Assembly: GCA_937915865.1 (NCBI GenBank)
Contig: CALGIG010000029.1
Location: 43,048 to 107,047 of the forward strand
From: an uncultured Prolixibacteraceae bacterium
GTDB lineage: Bacteria > Bacteroidota > Bacteroidia > Bacteroidales > Prolixibacteraceae
DNA length: 64,000 bases
Direction of reading: 5' to 3'
The translations under genes were made by a program, and so were the position numbers. Positions 17,687 through 26,859 of this stretch are shown here, piece after piece. A model generated the notes under the pieces. It did not search any database, was not told where the DNA came from, and saw only the letters and a program-made list of their open reading frames with translations. Numbering within the stretch: position 1 is the stretch's first letter; every line of letters starts with the position of its first letter.

Positions 17687-19477
17687 TTACTTCAAAAATG
17701 CCTTCACCACCATCACTTCTCCGTCTGATTCGTTGACGATGCGATAGCTTTCGGCGGCGGCAGGAATAACAAAAGTTTCGGCGTAATTGAACCGTTGCGA
17801 CAACCCGTTTGCTGTTTCCACACGGATGCTTTGCCCTTCAACCAGCGATAACACATGACATTTGTCTTCGGTTTGCACTTCCACTTCTGTTTTAAACTGA
17901 TATCGGTGGACGTTGTACGAGTGGTTTTCGTGGGTGGGCAAATGGTATAATTTCCAGTCGTCGCCTTCGGAAAGCAAGTAAGGGTGCGAAATTAATTTGT
18001 CAGTCACATAAGACCCTTTACGATCGAAATACAGGTTGTCCATTCCACGGTCGATATTGATTGGGCGCGGTTTTCCATCGAGGTCGAGGCGCATCCAGTC
18101 GTACATTTTGAAGGTGAAGATGTATGGAGTTGTACTGATTTCGAGCACCAGGTTATTGATTCCGGCGCCATGAATGGTTCCGGGAGGAATCAAAAACAGG
18201 TCGTGCTTGTGCGACGGATGAATTTGTACATGCTGGGTGATGTCGATGGCACTATTTTGTGTAAAACTTTCCTGAAGGTTTTTCTCAAATGCTTCAGGAT
18301 TAATATTTTCCTGAAAGCCAAGGTAACAGGTGGCATCGTCTCCTGCATCGAGAATGTAGTAGGTTTCTTCCTGGGTAAAATCTTCACCGAAATGTTGTTT
18401 CATGTATTCGGGTCGCGGATGACACTGTACCGAAAGGTTTCCACCATTAAATGTATCCAGAAAATCAAAACGGATGGGAAATTCAACACCGAATAGTTCG
18501 GCATGTTTTCCTAAAACAGCTCCCGATTCCTGGAACATCAGACAGTCGAACGACACTTCGAGCATTAACCCCGAGCTTTCCACAATCAGCCCGTTCTCGG
18601 GAACAATCAACTCGAACGACCAGGCATAGTTGATTACTTCTTTGTTCAGCCCATCGATTTTATCCTTGATCCATTGTCCGCCCCAGGCTCCTGGCTCAAA
18701 CCACGGACGCACGCGGAATACGTTCCGGCTCATTGTTTTTAGCGATAGGCGCAAATCGTCTCTTTTTATCCAGGTGGGCTGATCGGGCCGTTGCCCATCA
18801 ACGATCAAATCAATTTCATGTAAAAGCTGTTGCTTGTGACGGTTTAATACCACCCAATCGACAAAATAAAAACGCTTGTACATTGTTTTCGCGTCGGTTG
18901 GGCCGGATGCTCCCAGGTTGCAGATAGATTTGGCGCGCGACCTGAACTGCAACTCGTTTTTTGGCAGATCGATGTAAATGAGTTTGGCATTCCATCCGGA
19001 TAATGCTGCGCCGCAACCGTAAATGATTTGGTTGTTGGAAAAATGTTCCTGAGTTCCTGAGTTCCTGAGTTCCTGAAGTTTTTCTGTGTCAAAGAAATCG
19101 ATCAGTTGCAGGTTTGTCCGGGTACCAAAAAGTGGGTCGTCGCCACCAAGAAACGGTGCGATCATCTGGTCGATTTCCTTTTCGGGCTTTAATGCATCAC
19201 CAATGTTTATCCAGTTTACTGACTTTCCCAACTTGACAAATTCAGCTTGAAGACTTTCCCTGAAATCTTCGAAGAAAACGCCGATATAGCCGTCGATTAT
19301 AAGTTGCTTTTCATCAGCAACCGCGCGAGCCAGCGAGGAAAATCCTTCATCTATTTTCCCGTTTTCAATCTTTAATGTTGGGTAAAGATCATATTTCCCC
19401 TTGGCCGGAATTTCTTTGTTTACCGGCATCAAAAACTGATCGGTATTTCTCCAATTTTGCTTATTTATTGTTTTCAT
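17687..19477 (-). CDS. manA: class I mannose-6-phosphate isomerase with N-terminal kinase-like domain
   Basis: A 596-residue fusion. Residues 1-200 resemble a nucleoside-kinase-like fold (LARAVADEKQLIIDGYIGVF, then YIDLPKNELQFRSRAKSI), but there is no P-loop GxxxxGK, so catalysis is doubtful. From about residue 230 it is a class I phosphomannose isomerase (VRPWFEPGAWGGQWIKD). It keeps the zinc motif QCHPRPEYMKQHFGE and the late motif PPGTIHGAGINN. The enzyme interconverts mannose-6-P and fructose-6-P in the cytoplasm. Its start overlaps the GH92 stop (ATGA), so the genes are coupled. Four tandem copies of an 8-bp unit lie inside the N-terminal domain at 19045-19076. Confidence 0.88.
   Translation of the reverse strand: MKTINKQNWRNTDQFLMPVNKEIPAKGKYDLYPTLKIENGKIDEGFSSLARAVADEKQLIIDGYIGVFFEDFRESLQAEFVKLGKSVNWINIGDALKPEKEIDQMIAPFLGGDDPLFGTRTNLQLIDFFDTEKLQELRNSGTQEHFSNNQIIYGCGAALSGWNAKLIYIDLPKNELQFRSRAKSICNLGASGPTDAKTMYKRFYFVDWVVLNRHKQQLLHEIDLIVDGQRPDQPTWIKRDDLRLSLKTMSRNVFRVRPWFEPGAWGGQWIKDKIDGLNKEVINYAWSFELIVPENGLIVESSGLMLEVSFDCLMFQESGAVLGKHAELFGVEFPIRFDFLDTFNGGNLSVQCHPRPEYMKQHFGEDFTQEETYYILDAGDDATCYLGFQENINPEAFEKNLQESFTQNSAIDITQHVQIHPSHKHDLFLIPPGTIHGAGINNLVLEISTTPYIFTFKMYDWMRLDLDGKPRPINIDRGMDNLYFDRKGSYVTDKLISHPYLLSEGDDWKLYHLPTHENHSYNVHRYQFKTEVEVQTEDKCHVLSLVEGQSIRVETANGLSQRFNYAETFVIPAAAESYRIVNESDGEVMVVKAFLK
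19045..19076 (+). repeat. 8-bp tandem repeat, four copies, inside manA
   Basis: Four perfect head-to-tail copies of GTTCCTGA (plus strand), followed by AGTT. On the coding strand they read QELRNSGTQE in three successive frames. The gain of three copies (24 bp) over a single copy keeps the frame; gain or loss of one copy shifts it. Confidence 0.95.
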
Positions 19478-21792
19478 TTCTTAGTGTTTCCCCAAGCCCT
19501 GTTTGGTACATCACTCAATTCCAATTCCAGCTTGCCACCTTTGGTAAGGTCGGAATGGTAAAACCAGAATGTGTCCATACTTTTATTGTTCAGTTTGGCC
19601 GATTTGATATAGAAAGCTCCGGGTTTATTCTTTGTGCTTGAAATGGTAAATGTTTCGCCTTTATAGTAGTCTTTGTTCAGGTGAATGGTAATGGAATTGA
19701 ACACAGGCGCGGTAATTTGCCAAGTTGGTTTTTGCGCAGCTCCACCCTGAAAATCGAAAAGTCCTATGGCCGTTAATGCTCCAAACGAACCCATCATGCC
19801 CTGGTCTTCATCGCCATGATAGCCATCTTTCGGCGTTGTAACTGTGAAAAGCGTTTCTTTAACTTTTCGCACCCAATACTGGCATAAATCAGGTCTTCCG
19901 GCGTAATTCAGCGCCCAAAGCATTCCGAGTGCAGGTTCGTTTTCGAAATCGGTCCAGGCGCTTCCATGTTCTCCGTGAGGAACGATGAAATTTTTCTCTT
20001 GTCCTTTATGCATTTGTGTTTCCAACCGCGATACATATTTATCATTTCCGCCGAAAAGCTGGATTAGTCCGTAAGGATCTTGCGGAACGTAATGCGAATA
20101 AATCATGCTGTTCGACTCGCAAAAACCCAGTGTGTTGAAGTCTTTTTCTTTACCAACAGGCACAAAATCTTTAATCCAGCTTCCGTCAATGTTTCGCGGG
20201 TGCATGTATCCGGTTGCGGGGTTCCACAAATTTTTATAGTTCTGGGCACGGGTTGCAAAAAGCTTGGCATCGTCAGTTTTGCCCAGCGATTTGGCCGTTT
20301 CCGAAAGGCACCAATCCTGATAAGCATATTCCAACGTCATCGAAGCGCCATCCTTATGCATTCCTTCTCCCTCAATTCCTTCAGGAACATAGCCGCGTTC
20401 AACGTAATATTTTATCCCGCCCCCCTGGGGATTTTTCATATTATGTTCGTAGCCCGCATGGTCGCGAATCCCGCCCGGGAAAGCATTCTTCCGTAATCCT
20501 TGCCAGGCAAGTTCAGCGTCCCAGTTGCGAATGCCGTATTGGTAGGCCGAACCCATAAACGCTGCTGAAGGGTCGCCAATCATCACAAAGGTGTAATTTC
20601 CTCCTGAAGGACCACGCGGAATAAGCCCGCCATCGCGGTACATATCGAGCATGGTGTTGCAAAAACCATTTACAATTTCGGGATAAGCCAGTCCCCACAA
20701 CAGGGAAACCGTCCAGTGGGCTCCCCAAAACCCATCGAAATTGTAATGCGGATAAGGTTTTCCGTGGATGTCTTTTCCGGTGTAATGAATTTTTGTTGTA
20801 GCGCCTGTGTTATCAGGATAAGCGCCGTCGCAATCGCTGATCACACGGCGACCTTGAAGTGAATGCCATAGATCGGTGTAGAAACGTTGTTTCAAAGCTT
20901 GGTTTTCGTCGCTCACTTCAATGCGACCGAGGTACGAATTCCATTCCCGGCGCGATTCGCTGACTACCCGGTCGAAGTCCCAGTGAGGCAATTCGATCTC
21001 CAGATTTTTGTGCGCGGCTGAAATGCTCGTGTAAGAAAGGGCAACCTTCGTTAAAATTGGTTTTGTTGTTTTGGCAAACTCAACCCAGGCGCCCGTATTC
21101 TTTCCTGAAATACTGTCGGTTCCATCGGCTACTACCTGGTTTTCGCGCCATTTCCCTAATTTGGCAATTGGTTCCGAAAATTGGGCCACGAAATACACTG
21201 TGAACGGCTTCGGCCTACGCATGGTTGCGGCCATTGTTACCGAACCTTCCAATTCAGTAGGGCTTGTTTTCCGAAGTGAAGCGGTCTGTATTTTATCCAT
21301 CAAAACGCCGCACAAATCGAAGTTAATTCCGGGCACCGAATCTTCGGGAAAGGTATAGCGGTGCATTCCCACCCGGGTAGTTGAGGTTAACTCTGCTTTT
21401 ATGCGGTAGGTTTTCAGATTCACGCTGTAGTAACCGGCTTTGGCAATTTCCTCGTTGTGGCTAAACTCCGACTGGCAGGCTTCTTGTCCCAAATAACCTT
21501 TGGGCGATCCGGTAAACGGCATTACTCCAATGCCGTACAATTGCCAGCCGTGAATATGACTGAAATATTTGATTTTATTGTCACCGTATAGGTAGCCGCC
21601 GTTCCAGTCGGCGCCGGTACGGGTATCCGGGCTTAAATTAACCATTCCGAATGGGCGTGTTGCCGCATTGAAAAAGAACCATCGGCTGGCTTCTGTTCCT
21701 GCTAACGGACAGACATAGTCAACCAGTTCTGTTTGTTTTTGTGCTGAAACAGAAAGTGATAATGCTAAAAGTACGATGACGAGATAGCGCAT
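19474..21792 (-). CDS. glycoside hydrolase family 92 alpha-mannosidase
   Basis: From the ATG at 21790-21792 the protein is 772 residues with a clean signal peptide (MRYLVIVLLALSLSVSA); a longer reading to 21846 would overlap the upstream gene. GH92 landmarks are VDYVCPLAGTEASRWFFFN, PDTRTGADWNGGY, FSHIHGWQLYGIG and GEGMHKDGASMTLEYAYQDW. Near the C-terminus it keeps PEDEDQGMMG-like residues (GYHGDEDQGMMGSFGALTAI) that hold catalytic acids and calcium contacts in this family. GH92 enzymes are calcium-dependent inverting exo-alpha-mannosidases typical of N-glycan and yeast-mannan utilisation. The stop overlaps the manA start (ATGA); the upstream gene ends 32 bp before. Confidence 0.95.
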   Translation of the reverse strand: MRYLVIVLLALSLSVSAQKQTELVDYVCPLAGTEASRWFFFNAATRPFGMVNLSPDTRTGADWNGGYLYGDNKIKYFSHIHGWQLYGIGVMPFTGSPKGYLGQEACQSEFSHNEEIAKAGYYSVNLKTYRIKAELTSTTRVGMHRYTFPEDSVPGINFDLCGVLMDKIQTASLRKTSPTELEGSVTMAATMRRPKPFTVYFVAQFSEPIAKLGKWRENQVVADGTDSISGKNTGAWVEFAKTTKPILTKVALSYTSISAAHKNLEIELPHWDFDRVVSESRREWNSYLGRIEVSDENQALKQRFYTDLWHSLQGRRVISDCDGAYPDNTGATTKIHYTGKDIHGKPYPHYNFDGFWGAHWTVSLLWGLAYPEIVNGFCNTMLDMYRDGGLIPRGPSGGNYTFVMIGDPSAAFMGSAYQYGIRNWDAELAWQGLRKNAFPGGIRDHAGYEHNMKNPQGGGIKYYVERGYVPEGIEGEGMHKDGASMTLEYAYQDWCLSETAKSLGKTDDAKLFATRAQNYKNLWNPATGYMHPRNIDGSWIKDFVPVGKEKDFNTLGFCESNSMIYSHYVPQDPYGLIQLFGGNDKYVSRLETQMHKGQEKNFIVPHGEHGSAWTDFENEPALGMLWALNYAGRPDLCQYWVRKVKETLFTVTTPKDGYHGDEDQGMMGSFGALTAIGLFDFQGGAAQKPTWQITAPVFNSITIHLNKDYYKGETFTISSTKNKPGAFYIKSAKLNNKSMDTFWFYHSDLTKGGKLELELSDVPNRAWGNTKK

Positions 21793-21824
21793 GACGAAAT
21801 TTATTAGTTGTGAATTAGACTGTT

Positions 21825-23129
21825 CTATTTTTGTTGGGCTTTCCATTCTTCGAACATTCGGATTGCAGTAAACAGTACACCTGCTTCACCTCTAAATGTG
21901 CTCGAACCACGAGGTTTATTATCAACCGAATACCATTCAAAGAAGCCATTGTTGTCTTTCACCCGTTTTACCATGGGCTGTACTTGCTCGTATGCTTCCT
22001 GAACAAACCCGTTTTTGATGAGCTGCTGAATCATCCGGCCACCAAACCAGGTCCAGTCGCCGCCGTTTTGGTAGCTGTATTCCGGGTTCATGATTTTGTT
22101 TTTGAAAAATCCATTCGGGTAAGGCGGGTAGAGTGTCATTCCAATGGAAGCGGCACCGGCTAATTTTACGCGACGCACCATTTCGTTAAGCGAAGCTTTT
22201 ATTTCGTCTTTGCTCAGCAAGCCGGCTTCAATAGCAATCGCTGTTCCACCAAAGTAATATATGTCTTTCTCATCGAAGTCTGCCGGAAATGGCGAACCTT
22301 TTTCGAGGTAAATGTGAGGAATAAATTTCTTTTTTCCATTGTCCCAAAGGTATTTACGACAATTTTGCACAATGTTTTCTTTAATTGGATTCCATTTGGG
22401 TTGAGTGGTTGGAAGCATTTCCGTGAGGTTGTTCAGCGCAATGACGAACATGGCATTGTCGTAAATGTCGATGGCCGGATGGGTGTTGGCATCCAGAATA
22501 ACACCCAGACTATGTTCTGGTTGCACATCGCCCCAATCGGCGGTTGTTGCGCCAATGATTAGTCCGTATTCTTTGTTGAAACGGTTTTTCATCAAAAAAT
22601 CCATTGCCCATTCCAGGCGTTCGGATACAGTTTTGTCACCCACTTTTTCGTTCAGGATCGACGAATCGCCTGTTAGTTTGATGTATTTGAACACGGCCTG
22701 AATCAGCGAACTTTCCTGATCAGTTTCTACCGAATTTTTATGGGCTGCATAGCGTGGTTCTAGCTTCGAATAGCTAAAGTCGTATGAGTTCTTACGAATC
22801 TTTTCAATTGGAGTAAACCCATCAATAATGTTTCCGTCGTCGCCCTGCATCCGGCAAAAGACCAACAGGTTTTCCTTCAGCTCTTCCTTCGGAAAAACAT
22901 TCGAAGCCAGTTCAATAAATGTGTTGTAATCGCGAATCCATACTTCGCGGTAGCCCGATCCGGCATTAAACCCGCTTTTCATGATTTCGATAGCTTTACT
23001 TTTAACGAATGGGAAATATTCGTTTTTCACGATTGATTCTGCCAGTTGCTTGTTGTTGGCTTCTTTTTTTACCGGCGTTGAGCAGGCAAAAACGGCTATA
23101 AGCAATAAAATGATTTGAGGTTTTTTCAT
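21825..23129 (-). CDS. (alpha/alpha)6-barrel glycosidase-like lipoprotein
   Basis: This 434-residue protein has a lipoprotein signal (lipobox VFAC near residue 16), so it is membrane-anchored. The body resembles six-hairpin glycosidases of the amylo-glucosidase/GH63/GH125 type. It contains GSGYREVWIRDYNTFIELA, GDDGNIIDGF, a likely catalytic ETDQESSL region, TTADWGDVQPEH and NGGDWTWFGG. I cannot place it in a numbered GH family. Its position between a GH2 and a GH92 gene suggests it acts on the same mannose-rich glycan. A 150-bp gap separates it from the GH2 gene, so it may have its own promoter. Confidence 0.7.
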   Translation of the reverse strand: MKKPQIILLLIAVFACSTPVKKEANNKQLAESIVKNEYFPFVKSKAIEIMKSGFNAGSGYREVWIRDYNTFIELASNVFPKEELKENLLVFCRMQGDDGNIIDGFTPIEKIRKNSYDFSYSKLEPRYAAHKNSVETDQESSLIQAVFKYIKLTGDSSILNEKVGDKTVSERLEWAMDFLMKNRFNKEYGLIIGATTADWGDVQPEHSLGVILDANTHPAIDIYDNAMFVIALNNLTEMLPTTQPKWNPIKENIVQNCRKYLWDNGKKKFIPHIYLEKGSPFPADFDEKDIYYFGGTAIAIEAGLLSKDEIKASLNEMVRRVKLAGAASIGMTLYPPYPNGFFKNKIMNPEYSYQNGGDWTWFGGRMIQQLIKNGFVQEAYEQVQPMVKRVKDNNGFFEWYSVDNKPRGSSTFRGEAGVLFTAIRMFEEWKAQQK

Positions 23130-23279
23130 GGGTTAGGTTTTTTAGTATTAATATTCATAATTGGCTCAAAACCCCTATTCGAGTCAGTTAAAGTTTTCCA
23201 AGATTTTTCAAACTTCTTACAACTTGTTTTAATAGTTTTCATTTATAATGAGTTGCATTCTGCTTCCAGTCATTAGAGC

Positions 23280-25883
23280 TTATTCAAGTTTCACTGATTT
23301 TGTTTCGACATTCCACCCTTCAGTTACGAGTAGAATTGATTTTTGCCGGGCTTCAGGAGAAAGCAGCGATGTGTCGATACTGATTTCCTTTTTTTCGCCG
23401 GGCAATAAAGTAAAGTAATTATCTCCCAGGAATACAGGAAGCATGAGCTCTCCGTTTTTTTCGTCAACGGTTTTTAGCCTGATGAAAAATGCCGTTTCGC
23501 TCCCAGGGTTACTGATCTCAACTGATTTTCCGTTGTATTCTGCCGCTAAAACAACTTGTTTCAACTCATTCATTTTTTCAAAGCTTTTCCCAGGCTTGGC
23601 CAACCAGTAGAAATTTTCGTCCAGCTGTTTGTCGCTGGTATTCAGTAGCTTCAATCGTAAAAAGAAAACATCTTCATGAATGTTCTGAGTGCTAATTTTC
23701 CGAAGCAACGAAATGGCGTTGGCAGCAATTGAGGAGGTATAGTTGTCGGTTGAAATCAGCTTTCCATGAATATCGAATAACTCGGCGCTCACTTTCAGTT
23801 TTTTTTCATCCTGAAAAGTCTGGTTAACCAGGCAAACAATCGAATCGTTCAGGTTGAGTTGCAGGTGAAGCGGTTTTGCGCCGTGTTTATAGCCATAGAA
23901 GCCGCCGTTCTGATCCAGGAAAACATCGTAAAATTGTCCGCGAAGTGCCGTCCATGGATTTTGGTTTTTCCACACGAGCATCCCCGAATATTTGCTCCAC
24001 ATTCCGGCGGTAAAACCCTCCTGAAGTGCCCGATACTGCTCGTAATTCACCAGTTGCGCTTTTTTACAGAAGTCGTCAATCGTGGTAGCCTTTCCGTATT
24101 GATCGATGTAATTTCCATAGCCGATGTATTTGTGGTAGCGCCATACTTCGTTTTCCCAACGTTCAGCCGGAAGTTGTTTCAAATCTTTCTCCTCCATCAT
24201 TTTGCGCATGGTTTCTACATTTGGCATTCCAACCGATCCTAATTCGGGATTAAACGGAAAGGATTGTACTGTGAAAAAATGCAACGGATTCTGGATACCA
24301 TAAGGTCCGTCGCCATTTCCTCCCAGTTTGTTCACTGCCAGTTCGGTAGAGGTAGATTCGTTCAGGTAGAAGCGTGTACCGTCGTACTCCGGGAAAATTT
24401 CGTTTTTCAGCATTTGATCGATATCTGCTGGTGGCGGAAATTCGTTGCCTCCGCACCACAGGTATAAACTCGGGTGGTTGCGCAACATCTTCACCTGATC
24501 GATAACCGAGTTGTTGAACAAGCTGTGTTTGTCGGGATAGGCGCGGCGGCGTTCCTGTGATTCTTTCTTGGCGGGGTCGTACCAACGGCCATTGCAGTCG
24601 CCCGAAATCCACAGGTCTTGCCAAACCAGGATGCCGTATTTGTCGCAGGCATCGTAAAATTCGGGTCGTTCGGTCAGGCCACCGCCCCACACGCGAATCA
24701 TGTTCATGTTCATTTCGGCGTGCATTTTAACTTCGGCGTCGTACCTTTCGGGCGACAAGCGGAGCATGGCATCCGAGGCTATCCAGTTTCCGCCTTTAAT
24801 GAACACATCCTGTCCATTGACCGAGAAAATCCGGGCTCCAAGCTTTTCGTCAAAACGCGTTCCTGTTTCGCGGATTCCGAACTTCACGTTTTCCTGATCT
24901 GTAATGCGGTTGTTATTTTGGATAAACAAAAATTTGATGTCGTAAAGTGGCTGATCACCAGCGCCATTTGGCCACCACAACTGCGGATTGTTTATTTTAA
25001 ATTCTGGAAGAACAGCTGTAATTTTCTCGCCGGGTGAAATTGTAACCGTTTTCGAAACCTCGCTGGTTCCGCATTTGGCAATAAGTTTTCCAGACTGAAC
25101 TTCGTCCGTCGGGTTCATCAAATCGGCTGAAGTGTGGATAATTGCCGGGTCCTGCTTGCCAACTGGAATGCGCTTTCCGGGAACTTTGGTCACTACATGC
25201 GGATCGAGCAAATCAACCGGACCGGTTGTTTCAATCGAAACCTCGTCCCAAATGCCGGTGTTGCGGTCCGGAATAGGGCAAATCCAGTCCCAGCCTGCGG
25301 TAAATTGCATGGCGACCGAGCGGGCAATCATTCCGTCGCCGCCCTGCCCGTTTGGTGCTCCAGCCGGATCGGGCGGAAAAACCAGTACGGCCAGGTGGTT
25401 TTCGCCTTTTTGCAGAAACGGCGTGACCAGGTATTTTTCGCGCAAAAACATACCTTCATGCGTATCGGGATTAATCTTTTTCCCGTTCAGAAACAGTTCA
25501 GCCGAGTAATTTATTCCCCTGAATTTCAGCCAAACCTGCTCTTCGTCTTTTATTTCAGGCAACTGGAAAGAATTTAAAAACCAGTACGTGTAATAATCGC
25601 GTCCTACCTGGCTTATGTCAGGAATCAGTTCGTTGTTCATCCCGAAAAACGGGTCGGGAATCTTCTGATTATGTAACAACGTAGTCAGTACAGTTCCTGG
25701 AACAATGGCTTCCATCCAGTCGTAAAGCTGATAATCTTTTCCAGTAATGACAGTGCCGTCCACCGTTAGATCGCTGGTTTTTTTTGCTTTCCAGCCCTTG
25801 TTAAGCTTTATTTCTGTTGGCTGTGCGAGCGACTGAAATACAATCAGTATAAATATGAATATCAATAATTTACCTTGATACAT
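23280..25883 (-). CDS. GH2 enzyme resembling endo-beta-mannosidase / exo-glucosaminidase
   Basis: 867 residues from the ATG at 25881-25883, with a signal peptide (KLLIFIFILIVFQSLA); a longer reading from 25970 is unlikely because it enters the kinase gene. N-terminal jelly-roll motifs DWMEAIVPGTVLTTLLHNQK and IPDPFFGMNNELIPDI, and the later YYTYWF, are those of the branch holding plant endo-beta-mannosidase and bacterial CsxA-type exo-glucosaminidases. The acid/base Glu is near 481 (WCGGNEFPP) and the probable nucleophile Glu near 547 (NPELGSVGMP). In this context the Man-beta-1,4-GlcNAc core bond of N-glycans is an attractive substrate, but this is an inference. It starts 22 bp after the ROK kinase stop. 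Confidence 0.88.
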   Translation of the reverse strand: MYQGKLLIFIFILIVFQSLAQPTEIKLNKGWKAKKTSDLTVDGTVITGKDYQLYDWMEAIVPGTVLTTLLHNQKIPDPFFGMNNELIPDISQVGRDYYTYWFLNSFQLPEIKDEEQVWLKFRGINYSAELFLNGKKINPDTHEGMFLREKYLVTPFLQKGENHLAVLVFPPDPAGAPNGQGGDGMIARSVAMQFTAGWDWICPIPDRNTGIWDEVSIETTGPVDLLDPHVVTKVPGKRIPVGKQDPAIIHTSADLMNPTDEVQSGKLIAKCGTSEVSKTVTISPGEKITAVLPEFKINNPQLWWPNGAGDQPLYDIKFLFIQNNNRITDQENVKFGIRETGTRFDEKLGARIFSVNGQDVFIKGGNWIASDAMLRLSPERYDAEVKMHAEMNMNMIRVWGGGLTERPEFYDACDKYGILVWQDLWISGDCNGRWYDPAKKESQERRRAYPDKHSLFNNSVIDQVKMLRNHPSLYLWCGGNEFPPPADIDQMLKNEIFPEYDGTRFYLNESTSTELAVNKLGGNGDGPYGIQNPLHFFTVQSFPFNPELGSVGMPNVETMRKMMEEKDLKQLPAERWENEVWRYHKYIGYGNYIDQYGKATTIDDFCKKAQLVNYEQYRALQEGFTAGMWSKYSGMLVWKNQNPWTALRGQFYDVFLDQNGGFYGYKHGAKPLHLQLNLNDSIVCLVNQTFQDEKKLKVSAELFDIHGKLISTDNYTSSIAANAISLLRKISTQNIHEDVFFLRLKLLNTSDKQLDENFYWLAKPGKSFEKMNELKQVVLAAEYNGKSVEISNPGSETAFFIRLKTVDEKNGELMLPVFLGDNYFTLLPGEKKEISIDTSLLSPEARQKSILLVTEGWNVETKSVKLE

Positions 25884-25905
25884 GCTTTTCTGTTTTTCGG
25901 GTTGG

Positions 25906-26856
25906 TCAAACTGTCTGTGATATGTGTTCAATAGATGTTCGGATTGCGTTGTAATAGTTGTTGTTTGCAAGAACAGCGCTACCTATCATTGATGCCGATT
26001 CTTTTAACTCCGAAATTTCGATTCGTACACGAACTTTCTCATTTTCGAAACAGCTCATAAGGTTTGCCCCGAAAAGGTTGAATGCATTGGAAATATTGCC
26101 GCCAATAACTAAAACTTCTGCGTCAAATTTTTTCAGCCATGGGTTCAAAAAAGTGCCAAGTTTGTATCCAAAATCGGTAAATAGACCAGCGGCAATGTTG
26201 CTGGTTTCAGCCAATGACGCCAGTTCTTTCACTCCTGAAAGTCTTTGTCCCGTGCGTTTTTCAAACCGTTGAAGTAAACCTCGTGTCGAGAAATAATCGT
26301 CAGCATTTCCGCCATCAAAAGGAAGATGATACATGTAGCCAAGTGTTGGCACTTCATCTCCACGGGTAACTGGCAAATGATTGCGCAAAAAGGCAGAGCC
26401 GAATCCGGTTCCGAGAGTAATTGCCAGGGAGCGCGAGGTTCCCGATGATTTCCCGATCCAATCCTCGCCAATGGCGAAAGCTGTTGCGTCGTTGATGAAC
26501 CGAACTGGAAAATTATCAGGAAGATTCATTTGAGTACGCAGTGTCTCTGCAATGTTAAGTCCATAAAGGCTTTCATATTTTTTTACACCTTCGTCAAACC
26601 AGGCAATTCCATTGGCATAATCGAACGGGCCGGGCATGGCAAAACCAATTCCAGCGATTTGGGTTGTATTCGACTTTTGTATTGTTTCACTTATTGTTTT
26701 TGTCCAGATGTTAAGAATTTCGTTAGCAGAAGCATGATTGTCCAGGTCTGTCTGGACGAAAGTTTCAGCTTTGTATTGTTTTTTAGTCAAGTCGATGGCG
26801 GCACAACTGATGTGGCTTCCGCCAATATCTACACCAATAGCAAGGTTTTTGGTCAT
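25906..26856 (-). CDS. ROK-family sugar kinase
   Basis: A 316-residue cytoplasmic kinase. The phosphate-1 loop is IGVDIGGSHIS, the catalytic Asp lies in RFINDATAFAIGE, and phosphate-2 is LAITLGTGFGSAFL. Where many ROK proteins have a CxCGxxGC zinc motif, this one has none I can see (it reads PFDGGNADDYFSTRGLL), which is typical of a sub-branch in Bacteroidota. It probably phosphorylates mannose or N-acetyl-hexosamine released by the neighbouring hydrolases; mannose fits the adjacent mannose-6-P isomerase. It lies 3 bp after gntR and 22 bp before the GH2 gene. Confidence 0.9.
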   Translation of the reverse strand: MTKNLAIGVDIGGSHISCAAIDLTKKQYKAETFVQTDLDNHASANEILNIWTKTISETIQKSNTTQIAGIGFAMPGPFDYANGIAWFDEGVKKYESLYGLNIAETLRTQMNLPDNFPVRFINDATAFAIGEDWIGKSSGTSRSLAITLGTGFGSAFLRNHLPVTRGDEVPTLGYMYHLPFDGGNADDYFSTRGLLQRFEKRTGQRLSGVKELASLAETSNIAAGLFTDFGYKLGTFLNPWLKKFDAEVLVIGGNISNAFNLFGANLMSCFENEKVRVRIEISELKESASMIGSAVLANNNYYNAIRTSIEHISQTV

Positions 26857-26859
26857 AGT

